Shown here piece after piece: positions 43,744-52,118 of a stretch of 61,754 nt of DNA. Source of the DNA: an uncultured Demequina sp. Its GTDB lineage: Bacteria > Actinomycetota > Actinomycetes > Actinomycetales > Demequinaceae. Made by a program: the position numbers and the translations under genes. The first letter of the stretch is position 1. Every line of letters begins with the position of its first letter. The notes under the pieces were generated by a model, which saw nothing but the letters and a program-made list of their open reading frames with translations, did not search any database and was not told where the DNA came from. The DNA lies in NCBI GenBank assembly GCA_937925595.1, contig CALALQ010000189.1:1-61754 (forward strand), read 5' to 3'.

Positions 43744-44829
43744 CTAGACGTTGAAGCGGAACTCCACGACGTCACCATCGACCATGACATAGTCCTTGCC
43801 CTCGATGCGCACCTTGCCGGCGGCCTTGGCTGCGGCCATGGAGCCCGCCGCGATCAATTCCTCGAAGTGGACCACCTCGGCCTTGATGAAGCCGCGCTCG
43901 AAGTCGGTGTGGATGACGCCCGCCGCCTGGGGCGCGGTCCAGCCCTTGTGGATGGTCCACGCGCGAGCCTCTTTGGGCCCGGCGGTGAGGTATGTCTGGA
44001 GGCCCAGCGTGTCGAAGCCGACCCTTGCGAGCTTGTCGAGGCCGGACTCCGTCTGGCCGGATTCCTCGAGCATCTCTCGCGCCTCATCAGGCGACAGCTC
44101 CACGAGCTCGGACTCGAACTTGGCGTCGAGGAAGATCGCCTCAGCGGGCGCCACCTTGGCCGCGAGCTCGGCCTTCTTTGCCTCGTCCAGCAGGCCAACG
44201 TCGTCCGTGTTGAAGACGTAGATGAACGGCTTGGCTGTCAGCAGGTTGAACTCGCGAACGTCGGCAAGATCGAGCTTCGCCGCAGCCGCACCGGCGGACA
44301 GCGTCTGACCGGACTCAAGAATCTCCTTGGCGGTGTTCGCTGCGGCCAGCACGGCGGGATCCACCTTGCGGTTGCGCACCTCCTTCTCAAGGCGAGCGAT
44401 GACCTTCTCGAGCGTCTGCAGGTCCGCAAGGATCAGTTCGGTGTTGATGGTCTCGATGTCCGACGCTGCGTCCACTCGCCCGTCGACGTGCACAACGTCT
44501 GGGTCATCGAAGGCACGGGTCACCTGGCAGATGGCGTCCGCCTCACGGATATTGGCGAGGAACGCGTTGCCAAGTCCCTCACCTTCGGACGCGCCCTTGA
44601 CGATGCCGGCGATGTCGACGAACGACACCGTTGCGGGAACCTCGCGCTCAGATCCGAAGATCTCCGCGAGCTGACCCAACCGAACGTCGGGCAGCGGGAC
44701 CACGCCGATGTTGGGCTCGATCGTCGCGAACGGGTAGTTCGCCGCGAGCACCTCCGCGCGGGTCAGCGCGTTGAACAGAGTTGACTTGCCGACGTTGGGC
44801 AAGCCAACGATGCCGATAGTAAGAGCCAC
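43744..44829 (-). CDS. ychF: Redox-regulated ATPase/GTPase YchF
   Basis: The Obg-family protein has about 361 residues from GTG 44829, giving [17 protein letters not shown]; a TTG at 44838 is an alternative. The P-loop [29 protein letters not shown] (G3 region), a coiled-coil insert and the C-terminal TGS domain ([26 protein letters not shown]) are all present. YchF binds ribosomes and hydrolyses ATP. Its last 22 bases are duplicated 555 bp further on, beyond the VOC gene; the intact gene ends in TAG. Confidence 0.94.
   Translation of the reverse strand: MALTIGIVGLPNVGKSTLFNALTRAEVLAANYPFATIEPNIGVVPLPDVRLGQLAEIFGSEREVPATVSFVDIAGIVKGASEGEGLGNAFLANIREADAICQVTRAFDDPDVVHVDGRVDAASDIETINTELILADLQTLEKVIARLEKEVRNRKVDPAVLAAANTAKEILESGQTLSAGAAAAKLDLADVREFNLLTAKPFIYVFNTDDVGLLDEAKKAELAAKVAPAEAIFLDAKFESELVELSPDEAREMLEESGQTESGLDKLARVGFDTLGLQTYLTAGPKEARAWTIHKGWTAPQAAGVIHTDFERGFIKAEVVHFEELIAAGSMAAAKAAGKVRIEGKDYVMVDGDVVEFRFNV
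43746..43767. repeat. Copy 2 of the 22-bp direct repeat, inside the ychF 3' end
   Basis: This copy forms the functional C terminus of YchF. Together with copy 1 it brackets a 533-bp interior containing the VOC gene. Confidence 0.85.
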
Positions 44830-44916
44830 GAGGGGCAATTGTACGTGGGTTGCGCGCTCCCCCGTCGTGAATAGCCGCGCTCCTTACGGGGCACCCATCC
44901 GCCAGGAGGCCCCACC

Positions 44917-45336
44917 ATGACCGAACAACGCGTACAGATCGCATTGCCCATTGACACCGTCCACCAGGCGTGGAGTCGCTACGTCGGCTACGGCGGCTTC
45001 GAGAACCAGGGTGAGACGCTGACGTGGACCGCGGACGACGGCAGTGGCATCTCCGCCGAGTTCGCGAGCGAAGCACCCGAGGTCACGACCATCGTCGCCA
45101 ACCGCGTCGTCCCCTCGGACCCCAACGCGCCGGAGGCTGACCTCTCGGCATTCATGTCGGGCTTCGTCTCCTACGTCAACAGCGCCTTCGCCGAGCTCCA
45201 CAAGGAGCAGGGAGACGAGTCTGGTCGCGAGCTTTCCGGCCCCGACGGCACGTCCCACATCGAGGAGCTGCCCCGTCGTCTCGGCACGGACCACGCCGCC
45301 GACCCGTCCGACTCGTCGGCTCATGGGCTACGGTGA
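44917..45336 (+). CDS. Hypothetical protein, possible SRPBCC/START-like fold
   Basis: The 139-residue protein begins TEQRVQIALPIDTVHQAWSRYVGYGGFE, reminiscent of polyketide cyclase/SRPBCC proteins where a helix follows the first strand, but the similarity is weak. The C-terminal 35 residues are polar and probably disordered. AGGAGG lies 6 bases before the ATG. It is followed after 3 bases by another small gene, so both may be co-transcribed. No function can be assigned. Confidence 0.6.
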   Translation: MTEQRVQIALPIDTVHQAWSRYVGYGGFENQGETLTWTADDGSGISAEFASEAPEVTTIVANRVVPSDPNAPEADLSAFMSGFVSYVNSAFAELHKEQGDESGRELSGPDGTSHIEELPRRLGTDHAADPSDSSAHGLR

Positions 45337-45339
45337 GCC

Positions 45340-45537
45340 ATGGCATTCGAAGAGGTGTTCAACCCCGGGTCCACGTACCTGAAGGACCAGCGTGCGGCGG
45401 AAAAGCTGCTGCCGCCGTCGCTTGAAGTGCCAGCTCCCCTGTGGGATGACCACTCGACCAAGTTCGTCATCCCTGACCCCGTCACGTTCCGCCCCTTCGG
45501 TGCGCGCGACGACGACAGGGACGAGCCCCAGGAGTAG
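45340..45537 (+). CDS. Small hypothetical protein
   Basis: The 65-residue product is rich in Pro and acidic residues (VPAPLWDDHSTKFVIPDPVTFRPFG). There is no signal, helix or known motif. It follows the preceding gene by 3 bases, which favours a real coupled gene. Its stop directly abuts the stop of the convergent response regulator. Confidence 0.5.
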   Translation: MAFEEVFNPGSTYLKDQRAAEKLLPPSLEVPAPLWDDHSTKFVIPDPVTFRPFGARDDDRDEPQE

Positions 45538-46185
45538 CTACTCCTGCGTGGGCGGCAGACCTCCCAGGTCCAGCCGGTCTTCTCTATGCCGCTCGGCAAG
45601 CTCCAGTTTGGTGTACGCAGGCCGGCCCACTTCCGCATACTTCTGCTTCACGCGCTCGAGGTGCGTGCGCGCCGTTCCCGGCGCAATGCCCACCCTGCGC
45701 GCCACCGCCTCGAGGGTCATCCCGCTCGCGTACAGCCCCAGCACCTCCGCCTCTCGCGGCGTGAGCACCGGCCGGTCTACTCGGTGATCGCGGCTGAGCA
45801 CAAAGGCGAGTTCTGGCGACAAGGCGAACCCTCCGGCGGCGACGTCGCGGATCGCGTCGGCAAGCGAGATCAGGTCGCGGTTCTTGGTGACATAGCCCGA
45901 CGCTCCGGCTGAGATCGTCGCAATCACATGCTCAGCGTCGGGTATCGAGGACACGATGAGCACCCGGTAGCCCTTTGACACGAGGGCCTTCACATTGGCG
46001 GCGGGTTGCGAGAAGTCGCGCAGATTGAGGTCGAGCAGGACGACGTCCACTTCAGGCGCCTCCGCGAGCAGGTCACTGAGCGAGCCCGCTGACGCGGCGA
46101 TGACGAGGTCAGGCAGGGACGAGAACCACGCGCCCATGCCCTCACGGAGCATGGCATCGTCATCAACCACGCCTACTCGGATCAC
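45538..46185 (-). CDS. NarL/FixJ-family response regulator
   Basis: The protein has 215 residues from GTG 46185 (overlapping the kinase stop as GTGA); GTG 46194 is an alternative. The receiver domain has the acidic pair VDDDAM, the phospho-acceptor Asp in VVLLDLNLRD, and YVTKNRD with the conserved Lys. The LuxR-type DNA-binding domain includes LTPREAEVLGLYASGMTLEAVARRVGI and PGTARTHLERVKQKY. It pairs with the kinase encoded directly upstream. The target may include the nearby CHAP gene, but this is only a positional guess. Confidence 0.88.
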   Translation of the reverse strand: MIRVGVVDDDAMLREGMGAWFSSLPDLVIAASAGSLSDLLAEAPEVDVVLLDLNLRDFSQPAANVKALVSKGYRVLIVSSIPDAEHVIATISAGASGYVTKNRDLISLADAIRDVAAGGFALSPELAFVLSRDHRVDRPVLTPREAEVLGLYASGMTLEAVARRVGIAPGTARTHLERVKQKYAEVGRPAYTKLELAERHREDRLDLGGLPPTQE

Positions 46186-47390
46186 GGTTTGGGCCACTCG
46201 AGCTCCACCTCGGTGCCGTCGCCGATCCAACTGTGGACGCGCCCACGGCCGCCTGCGGCCTTCATGCGTCCCTTGATCGACTGGTTGATGCCAAAGCCGC
46301 CGCGGCTTGCGCGAGTGTCGAATCCTGCGCCACGGTCGGTCACGGTGACGCGCACCGCGCCCGTCTCGTCTCCCGTGGCCGTGATCCACACATCGGTGGT
46401 CCCGGCGTACTTGACCACATTGTTGAGCGCCTCGCGAACCGCATGCGCGATCGCCTCGACCACCTCCGGCGGCAGAGCATCGGGAAGGTCGCCGTACTGC
46501 TGACGCACCTCAAGGCCCAGGTCGGCGTGGGCGCGAGACACCTCGGCGAGCGCTGCAGCAAGGCTCGTGGGGGTGTCGTTCGCCATTCCGGAAATGAGAC
46601 CCCTGAGGAGGTCGGCATCGTCGGCGCAGCGCTTCTGCACCTCTGCCGAGCGGTGATCGAGGCCGCCTCTCGCGATCGCGCTCAGGGTCGACAGCACAGT
46701 GTCGTGCAACAGGCTGTACTGGCGCACCCGCTCCTCGACAAGCAGCCGCTCCGTCTCTCGCTCCACCCTCAGCTGGTACTCGCGCTGGTTGGCCTCTTCC
46801 GTCTCCCTAGCCGAACGTCTGACCGTGGCCGCCGCGAGACCAGCGGCGAACGGGAAGAACAGCATGCTTGCCAGATTGCCCACAGTGAGGGCAATGTCCC
46901 CAGGGTTGTGAGCGTCGGGCTGGATGCCCACCACGTAGGCCACGGCGAGGAATCCGACGGCCGGGGCTGCGATGCGCGGGCTGAGGTACACCGCTGCCGA
47001 TGCGCCGGCGCCGATGAGCGGGCCGACGCTCCAGTTGTCCCACGTCATCTCATGGCCCGGCAGGCACGCCCTAGCCACGACGATCGCCGCCACGGCGTAG
47101 AAGGCCAGGTCCACGAACACCCACGAGGCACGCACGCCCCCGCGGCGGTATGCCCTGCCAAAGAAGAACAGGCTCCACGCGAAAGAGACCGCGAACAGCG
47201 CGCCCACTAGGGTCGGCTGCGTGTAGGCCGTCCAGCCGCCGATGGTGACGGCAATGAACGGCAGATGCTGCGCGATACGGATCGAGCCCAGGGTGACTGC
47301 CATGGCGCGCTCGGTGCGCAGGCGTGGCGTGAGATTCGCGTCGTCCTTGCTCGCGCTCATCCCGGAGCGCTTCGTGAGAGTGTCCAGCAC
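46182..47390 (-). CDS. Sensor histidine kinase (NarL-type two-component system)
   Basis: The 402-residue protein has five or six N-terminal membrane helices and little outer loop, a coiled coil (ETEEANQREYQLRVERETERLLVEERVRQ), the phospho-histidine in YSLLHDTVLSTLSAIARGG, and a C-terminal HATPase with NVVKYAGTTDVWI (N box) and VTDRGAGFD. The start is uncertain: GTG 47390 would be leaderless behind TAGTGT, and ATG 47360 is the alternative. The membrane-embedded sensor suggests it detects a membrane or wall signal. It is coupled to its response regulator by a 4-base overlap. Confidence 0.87.
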   Translation of the reverse strand: MLDTLTKRSGMSASKDDANLTPRLRTERAMAVTLGSIRIAQHLPFIAVTIGGWTAYTQPTLVGALFAVSFAWSLFFFGRAYRRGGVRASWVFVDLAFYAVAAIVVARACLPGHEMTWDNWSVGPLIGAGASAAVYLSPRIAAPAVGFLAVAYVVGIQPDAHNPGDIALTVGNLASMLFFPFAAGLAAATVRRSARETEEANQREYQLRVERETERLLVEERVRQYSLLHDTVLSTLSAIARGGLDHRSAEVQKRCADDADLLRGLISGMANDTPTSLAAALAEVSRAHADLGLEVRQQYGDLPDALPPEVVEAIAHAVREALNNVVKYAGTTDVWITATGDETGAVRVTVTDRGAGFDTRASRGGFGINQSIKGRMKAAGGRGRVHSWIGDGTEVELEWPKP

Positions 47391-47505
47391 GCGCCAACAC
47401 TAGCGTCACAGCCCCTTTCCGAACAGGTGCCCTTACCAGGGCGTTTGTGCCCAGGAAGCGGCGGGTGGGCACCCGACCCACCCGCCGCCGTCACGACGCC
47501 TGGGA

Positions 47506-49128
47506 TTACGACGTGACCGTTACCGCTGACGACGTGTAGGACGTCGTCGCGTAGCCCTGCTTGCTGAGGGTCATGCGGACAGTGATCCTCTGACCCTTGT
47601 CAGCGGTCTTCAGGGTGTAGGTGCTCCCCGTCGCGCCCGAGATCGCCACGCCGTTTTTCAGCCACCGGTAGCTCCTGGTCACGCCAGTCGTTGTCAGGCC
47701 GGAGACCGCCTGGACGGTCCTGCCCACCTTGGCGGTTCCCGAGATCGACACCGGGTTGCCACTGAACGAGTAGTTCGAATAGCCCGCGATCTTCACGGCA
47801 GACGACGTGTAGGTGGTGTACGCGTAACCCTGCTTGTCGTACGAGAACTTCACGACGATGCTCTTGCCCACATCTGCAGACGTTGGGGTGAACGTGGTGC
47901 CACCCGACTGGCGCAGCGCGCCATTGGCGTACCAGTTGATCGAGCGCGCGACTCCCGACGTGGTGATGGCGGAGCTGGCAGACAGCGTGAAGCCGAGCTT
48001 GGCCGTTCCCGAGATCGCCGCGGGTGAACCAGAGAACGTGTAGTTCGAGTAGCCGGAGACAGTCACCGCATTCGAGGTGTACGACGTGGTCTTGTAGCCG
48101 ATCTTCGAGAACGTGTAGCGCACGGCGATCTGGGTGCCGATGTCTGCTGACGTCAGCGCGAGCGTGGTGCCGCCGTTCTGGCGCACGGCACCATTCCTCA
48201 GCCACGTGATCGTCGTGGTTGTGCCCGCGGTCTGAAGGCTCGTGCTCGAGGTCAGCGAGTACTCCACCTTGGCGGTGCCGGACAGGGCGGCTGGTGAACC
48301 CGTGAACGTGAAGGACCCGGCCGTGATGGCCTTCGCGGCGGAGGTGCGGACGACGTCCGCGTAGCCGGTCCGCTGTCCAGTCACCTTGAGGGTGATGGTG
48401 TGGCCGATGTCTGCCTGGCCCGGCGTGTAGTTGCGGGCCGTGCCAACGACCGTGCTGCCGTCGCGGAGCCACTGGTACTTGAAGGCGACCGGGGTAGGTG
48501 CCCACGTACCCTCGACGGCCGTGAGGGGAGAGTCGACGACTCCGGTGCCAGAGACTGTGGGCGTAGGCGCCGTGGTGAACGCAGGGACGTCTGCGAGGTG
48601 CAGGAAGCGCTTGGGCCTATCCGGCTCGTTGGCCCCATACGTCACGCGGCGGGTGGTGCCGCCGAGGTTGTCCTCGGTGATGACGAACGAACCGTCCGCG
48701 AAGACCTCCTCAACATAGGCGACGTGACCAAGGCTCCCCTTGCCCTCTCCCGCAGCCCAGTGGGCGATGCTGCCAACGGTGGGGGTCGTGTTGACCACGT
48801 GCTCGCCGTACTTGCGCTTAACGGAAGCCGCCCAGTCTGTGGCATTGCCAAACGTCTCGCCCGGGTCTGGCAGCCCATTCACAGCGAGGCGGAAACCCGC
48901 GTAGCGCGTGCAGTTGTGACCGTTGTTGCCCCACGGCGCGCCGTAGTACCTTTCGGTCCAGGTCCCGGTCGAGCCAGCGTTATAGCCACTGACGCATCCG
49001 AAGTCCGTACGGCTGCAGTTCACCGTCTCGGCGTGGCTTGCAGCTGCGACGCCTCCGGCCATCATCAATCCGAGCGCAGCCACCGCGGCTACCCGCGTTC
49101 GCACTCGACTCACCCTGCTGCTGTTCAC
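47506..49128 (-). CDS. Secreted CHAP-domain hydrolase with four Ig-like repeats
   Basis: The 540-residue precursor has a Sec signal peptide (residues 1-33), a CHAP amidase/endopeptidase domain with Cys73 (HNCTRYAGFRL), His135 (GHVAYVEEV) and Glu152 (ITEDN), and four C-terminal repeats of about 85-90 residues. The last three repeats share SGTAK, WLKNG/WYANG and YTSSAV blocks and are close copies of each other. CHAP enzymes cut peptidoglycan; the repeats probably bind the wall. GTG 49128 follows GAGGAGG. It stands alone between the two-component system and the opp operon. Confidence 0.88.
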   Translation of the reverse strand: MNSSRVSRVRTRVAAVAALGLMMAGGVAAASHAETVNCSRTDFGCVSGYNAGSTGTWTERYYGAPWGNNGHNCTRYAGFRLAVNGLPDPGETFGNATDWAASVKRKYGEHVVNTTPTVGSIAHWAAGEGKGSLGHVAYVEEVFADGSFVITEDNLGGTTRRVTYGANEPDRPKRFLHLADVPAFTTAPTPTVSGTGVVDSPLTAVEGTWAPTPVAFKYQWLRDGSTVVGTARNYTPGQADIGHTITLKVTGQRTGYADVVRTSAAKAITAGSFTFTGSPAALSGTAKVEYSLTSSTSLQTAGTTTTITWLRNGAVRQNGGTTLALTSADIGTQIAVRYTFSKIGYKTTSYTSNAVTVSGYSNYTFSGSPAAISGTAKLGFTLSASSAITTSGVARSINWYANGALRQSGGTTFTPTSADVGKSIVVKFSYDKQGYAYTTYTSSAVKIAGYSNYSFSGNPVSISGTAKVGRTVQAVSGLTTTGVTRSYRWLKNGVAISGATGSTYTLKTADKGQRITVRMTLSKQGYATTSYTSSAVTVTS

Positions 49129-49224
49129 CGTTCCTCCTCAATCTGCCAGGTGTGATCGCGCGCTTGAGCGGCGCGACGGTGCCAGCATTCCGGCGGCGGC
49201 CCGTCAGCGGGAGTCGGCAGTCCG

Positions 49225-49254
49225 GTCTACGAGGGGTCGACAATTCTGTCTACG
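49225..49254. promoter_or_regulatory. Direct repeat upstream of the CHAP gene
   Basis: GTCTACG occurs at 49225-49231 and 49248-49254 (GTAGAC on the coding strand), 23 bases apart, roughly two helical turns. This spacing is compatible with a response-regulator dimer. It is short and could be chance. Confidence 0.3.
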
Positions 49255-49262
49255 GAGACGCA

Positions 49263-49295
49263 ACAGCGCCCGGAGCCAACGGCCCCGGGCGCTGT
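49263..49295 (-). terminator. Terminator of the opp operon
   Basis: ACAGCGCCCGG (49263-49273) and CCGGGCGCTGT (49285-49295) form a perfect 11-bp stem with an 11-base loop just after the oppDF stop. The stem is GC-rich without a long U-run, typical of actinobacteria. Confidence 0.75.
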
Positions 49296-49312
49296 CGAAC
49301 AGAAGGGTGCTG

Positions 49313-51103
49313 CTAGGCGTTTGCCGCAGCGCGACGACGCTCCTGCTCCGCAGGATCGGGCACCGGCACGGCCGCGATGAGCCGCTGGGTGTACGGGTCC
49401 TGAGGGTTCTGGATGATCTGCGCCGTGGTGCCCTGCTCCACGATCACGCCGTCCTTCATGACCGCAATGCGATCGGACAGCTGCTCCACGACCGCGAGGT
49501 CGTGGCTCACGAAGAGGCAGCCGAAGCCGTGCTCGCGCTGGAGTTCGGTGAAGATCTCCAGCACGCGCGCCTGCACCGACACGTCGAGAGCCGAGGTCGG
49601 CTCGTCAGCGATCAGCAGCGTCGGCTCAAGAGCCAGTGCACGGGCGATGCCCACGCGCTGGCGCTGACCACCGGACAACTCGTGCGGGTAGCGGTTGCGG
49701 AACGAACGCGGCAGCTCCACCTGGTCCATGAGCTCGCCCACTCGCGCGGTGCGACGCTCGCGGTCCCAGCCAGCAAGCTGCATCGGCTCGGCGATCGACT
49801 GTCCGATGGGCCAACGGGGGTTGAGCGAGCTTCCCGGGTCCTGGAATACGATCGAGAACTTCTTGCGAAGCTCCGCGAGGTCGTGCTTGCGGATGCCCTT
49901 CATGTTGACGCCCACGACGCTGAGTTCGCCCTCGGCGACCGGCAGCAGACCTACGGCCGCACGGCCAACGGTGGTCTTGCCGGAGCCGGACTCTCCCACG
50001 AGCGACACGATCTCGCCCTCGTGAATCGTCAGGTCAATGCCCTTGACGGCTCGGAAGGCGGGAGTGCGTCCCTGCTTGGGGTAGTCGATGACGAGACCCT
50101 TGGCCTCGAGCACCACCGGCGCGTCCTTGGGAACCCGGTCCGGGTCCTTGGTCGCGAGGGTGGAACCCAGGTGCGGCACTGCGGCGAGAAGCGCCTGGGT
50201 GTACTCGTGCTGGGGCTTGTTGAAGATGTCGCTCGAGGTTCCTTCTTCGACGATGCGACCGTCCTTCATGACGATGATCCGGTCAGACATGTCCGCGACC
50301 ACGCCCATGTCGTGCGTGATGAGCACGATGCCAGCGTTGATGCGGGTCTTCAGGTCGCGAATCAGGTTGAGGATCTCCGCCTGCACCGTCACGTCAAGAG
50401 CCGTCGTGGGCTCGTCGGCGAACAGCAGCGCCGGGTCGCAGGCGAGCGCCTGAGCGATCATCGCGCGCTGACGCTGACCACCGGACAGCTGGTGCGGATA
50501 CGAGTTGAAGCGACGCTCCGGCTCGGGGATGTCAACGAGCCTCAACAGCTCGATCGCCCGCTCCTTCGCCTCTTCCGGACGCATATTGGTGTGCTCTCGC
50601 AGCACCTCGACGATCTGGAATCCCACCGTGAGCACGGGGTTCATCGCCGTCATGGGCTCCTGGAAGATGACGCCCACCTCGGGACCGCGGACCGACGTCA
50701 GCTTGCGCTGCGGCAGTCCCACGAGCTCGCGGCCGCGCAGCTTCGCCGAGCCAGAGGCACGACCATTGCGCGGCAGCAGGCCGATGATCGACATCGACGA
50801 CTGCGTCTTTCCAGAACCGGACTCACCGACGATGGCCACGACCTCGCCGGCCTTGACCTGGTAGTTCACGTCGATCGCGGCGGGCACCCAGGCACCGTCC
50901 ACGAAGAAGTCGACGTTCAGACCCTCGACGTCCAGAACCACATCGCCCGGCTTGACCTCGTGCGAGGCACCGATGACAGGGATGCTGCCGGTCTCGGGGT
51001 TCGCCTCAGCGCCCATCACCTCTGCCTCGGTGCCCGACGCCGTGGTGGCCTCGTGCGCGGCCTCGGCTGCAGCGTCGGCCTGCTTGCTCTTGCGGGGGCT
51101 CAT
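49313..51103 (-). CDS. Oligopeptide ABC transporter ATPase, OppD-OppF fusion
   Basis: The 596-residue protein has an Ala/Glu-rich N-terminal leader (about 40 residues) and two complete nucleotide-binding domains. Half one has Walker A GESGSGKTQSS, LSGGQRQRAMIAQAL and LLFADEPTTALDVT. Half two has GESGSGKTTVGRA, LSGGQRQRVGIARAL and LLIADEPTSALDVS. Each ends with an OppD/F C-terminal extension. The fusion replaces separate oppD and oppF genes. ATG 51103 overlaps the oppC stop (ATGA), and a terminator follows. Confidence 0.94.
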   Translation of the reverse strand: MSPRKSKQADAAAEAAHEATTASGTEAEVMGAEANPETGSIPVIGASHEVKPGDVVLDVEGLNVDFFVDGAWVPAAIDVNYQVKAGEVVAIVGESGSGKTQSSMSIIGLLPRNGRASGSAKLRGRELVGLPQRKLTSVRGPEVGVIFQEPMTAMNPVLTVGFQIVEVLREHTNMRPEEAKERAIELLRLVDIPEPERRFNSYPHQLSGGQRQRAMIAQALACDPALLFADEPTTALDVTVQAEILNLIRDLKTRINAGIVLITHDMGVVADMSDRIIVMKDGRIVEEGTSSDIFNKPQHEYTQALLAAVPHLGSTLATKDPDRVPKDAPVVLEAKGLVIDYPKQGRTPAFRAVKGIDLTIHEGEIVSLVGESGSGKTTVGRAAVGLLPVAEGELSVVGVNMKGIRKHDLAELRKKFSIVFQDPGSSLNPRWPIGQSIAEPMQLAGWDRERRTARVGELMDQVELPRSFRNRYPHELSGGQRQRVGIARALALEPTLLIADEPTSALDVSVQARVLEIFTELQREHGFGCLFVSHDLAVVEQLSDRIAVMKDGVIVEQGTTAQIIQNPQDPYTQRLIAAVPVPDPAEQERRRAAANA

Positions 51104-52116
51104 TCGGCCACCTCCGTCTCAGCCTTCGCGATCGCCTGCTTCTTCATCTCCTTCGTCTTGGGGATGCGTCGCTGACGCGGGTCGAAGGCATCGCGCAGGC
51201 CGTCGCCGATCAGGTTGATCGTGAGGGCGAACACGATGATGAAGAAGCCGGGCCACCAGAACAGCCACGGACGGGTGGAGAACGACGTCTGGTACTCGTT
51301 GATCAGTTGGCCCAGGGACACGTTCGGCGCTTGGATGCCGAAACCGAGGAACGACAGCGCCGCCTCGAGGATCGTTGCCGTCGCCATGAGCAGCGTCGCG
51401 TTGACGATGACCACGCCGATCGAGTTCGGCAGGATGTGCCGGAAGATGATCGACCGGTCGCCTGCTCCCGCAACGCGGGCTGCATCGACGAACTCTCGCT
51501 CACGCAGGCTCAGATACTCGGCACGCACGAGTCGCGCGAGGCCCGGCCACAGCAGGAGTCCGAGGACGATGCCGAACAGCGCGGGGCTGGACGATCCGAA
51601 GACCTTGCCGATGACGGCGGTGACGACGATCGTGGGGATCGCGATGATGACCTCGGTGAGACGCATCAGCACGTTGTCGAGCTTGCCGCGGTAGAAGCCC
51701 GCGAAGGCTCCGATGACGACGCCGACCGCGGTGGCGATGATTCCCATGAGGACCATGACGAGCAGCGACACCTGGGCACCGCGCATAGTGCGCGCAAAGA
51801 CGTCGCGTCCGATCTGGTCCTGACCGAATGGGTGCTCGCCGAACGACGGGACAATGCCGTTGAACTGGAGCGTTGGACGCCCGTTGTTCTGAATGGTCGG
51901 GTCGATGTCCGTGGGTGACCACATCCACCAGCCGGGGATGGGGCCAACGCCGATCGAAGTGAGCACCACGAGGATCGTGATGGTGAGCACGATCGCGGAG
52001 ATCATGGCCGCCTTGTGGCGGACGAAGCGGCCCCAGACGATCTTGCCGAGCGAGAGACCCTTGGTCTCAACCTCCCCTACGGCCGCTGCCTGCGCTTCTG
52101 CATTCATGTTTGCCAT
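51100..52116 (-). CDS. oppC: Oligopeptide ABC transporter permease OppC
   Basis: The 338-residue inner-membrane permease has an N-terminal OppC_N segment, about six helices and the EAA coupling loop (EYLSLREREFVDAARVAGAGDRSIIFRHILPNSIGV). HPFGQDQIGRDVFARTMRGAQVSL is typical of OppC/DppC. ATG 52116 is 8 bases after GGAG; GTG 52122, overlapping the oppB stop, is an alternative. Partner of OppB and the fused ATPase. Confidence 0.93.
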   Translation of the reverse strand: MANMNAEAQAAAVGEVETKGLSLGKIVWGRFVRHKAAMISAIVLTITILVVLTSIGVGPIPGWWMWSPTDIDPTIQNNGRPTLQFNGIVPSFGEHPFGQDQIGRDVFARTMRGAQVSLLVMVLMGIIATAVGVVIGAFAGFYRGKLDNVLMRLTEVIIAIPTIVVTAVIGKVFGSSSPALFGIVLGLLLWPGLARLVRAEYLSLREREFVDAARVAGAGDRSIIFRHILPNSIGVVIVNATLLMATATILEAALSFLGFGIQAPNVSLGQLINEYQTSFSTRPWLFWWPGFFIIVFALTINLIGDGLRDAFDPRQRRIPKTKEMKKQAIAKAETEVAE

Positions 52117-52118
52117 GG

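Noticed and set aside
49129..49262. c-di-AMP (ydaO) riboswitch in front of the CHAP gene
   Set aside because: Wall hydrolase genes often have one, but the 134-bp leader is short and lacks the conserved blocks I know.
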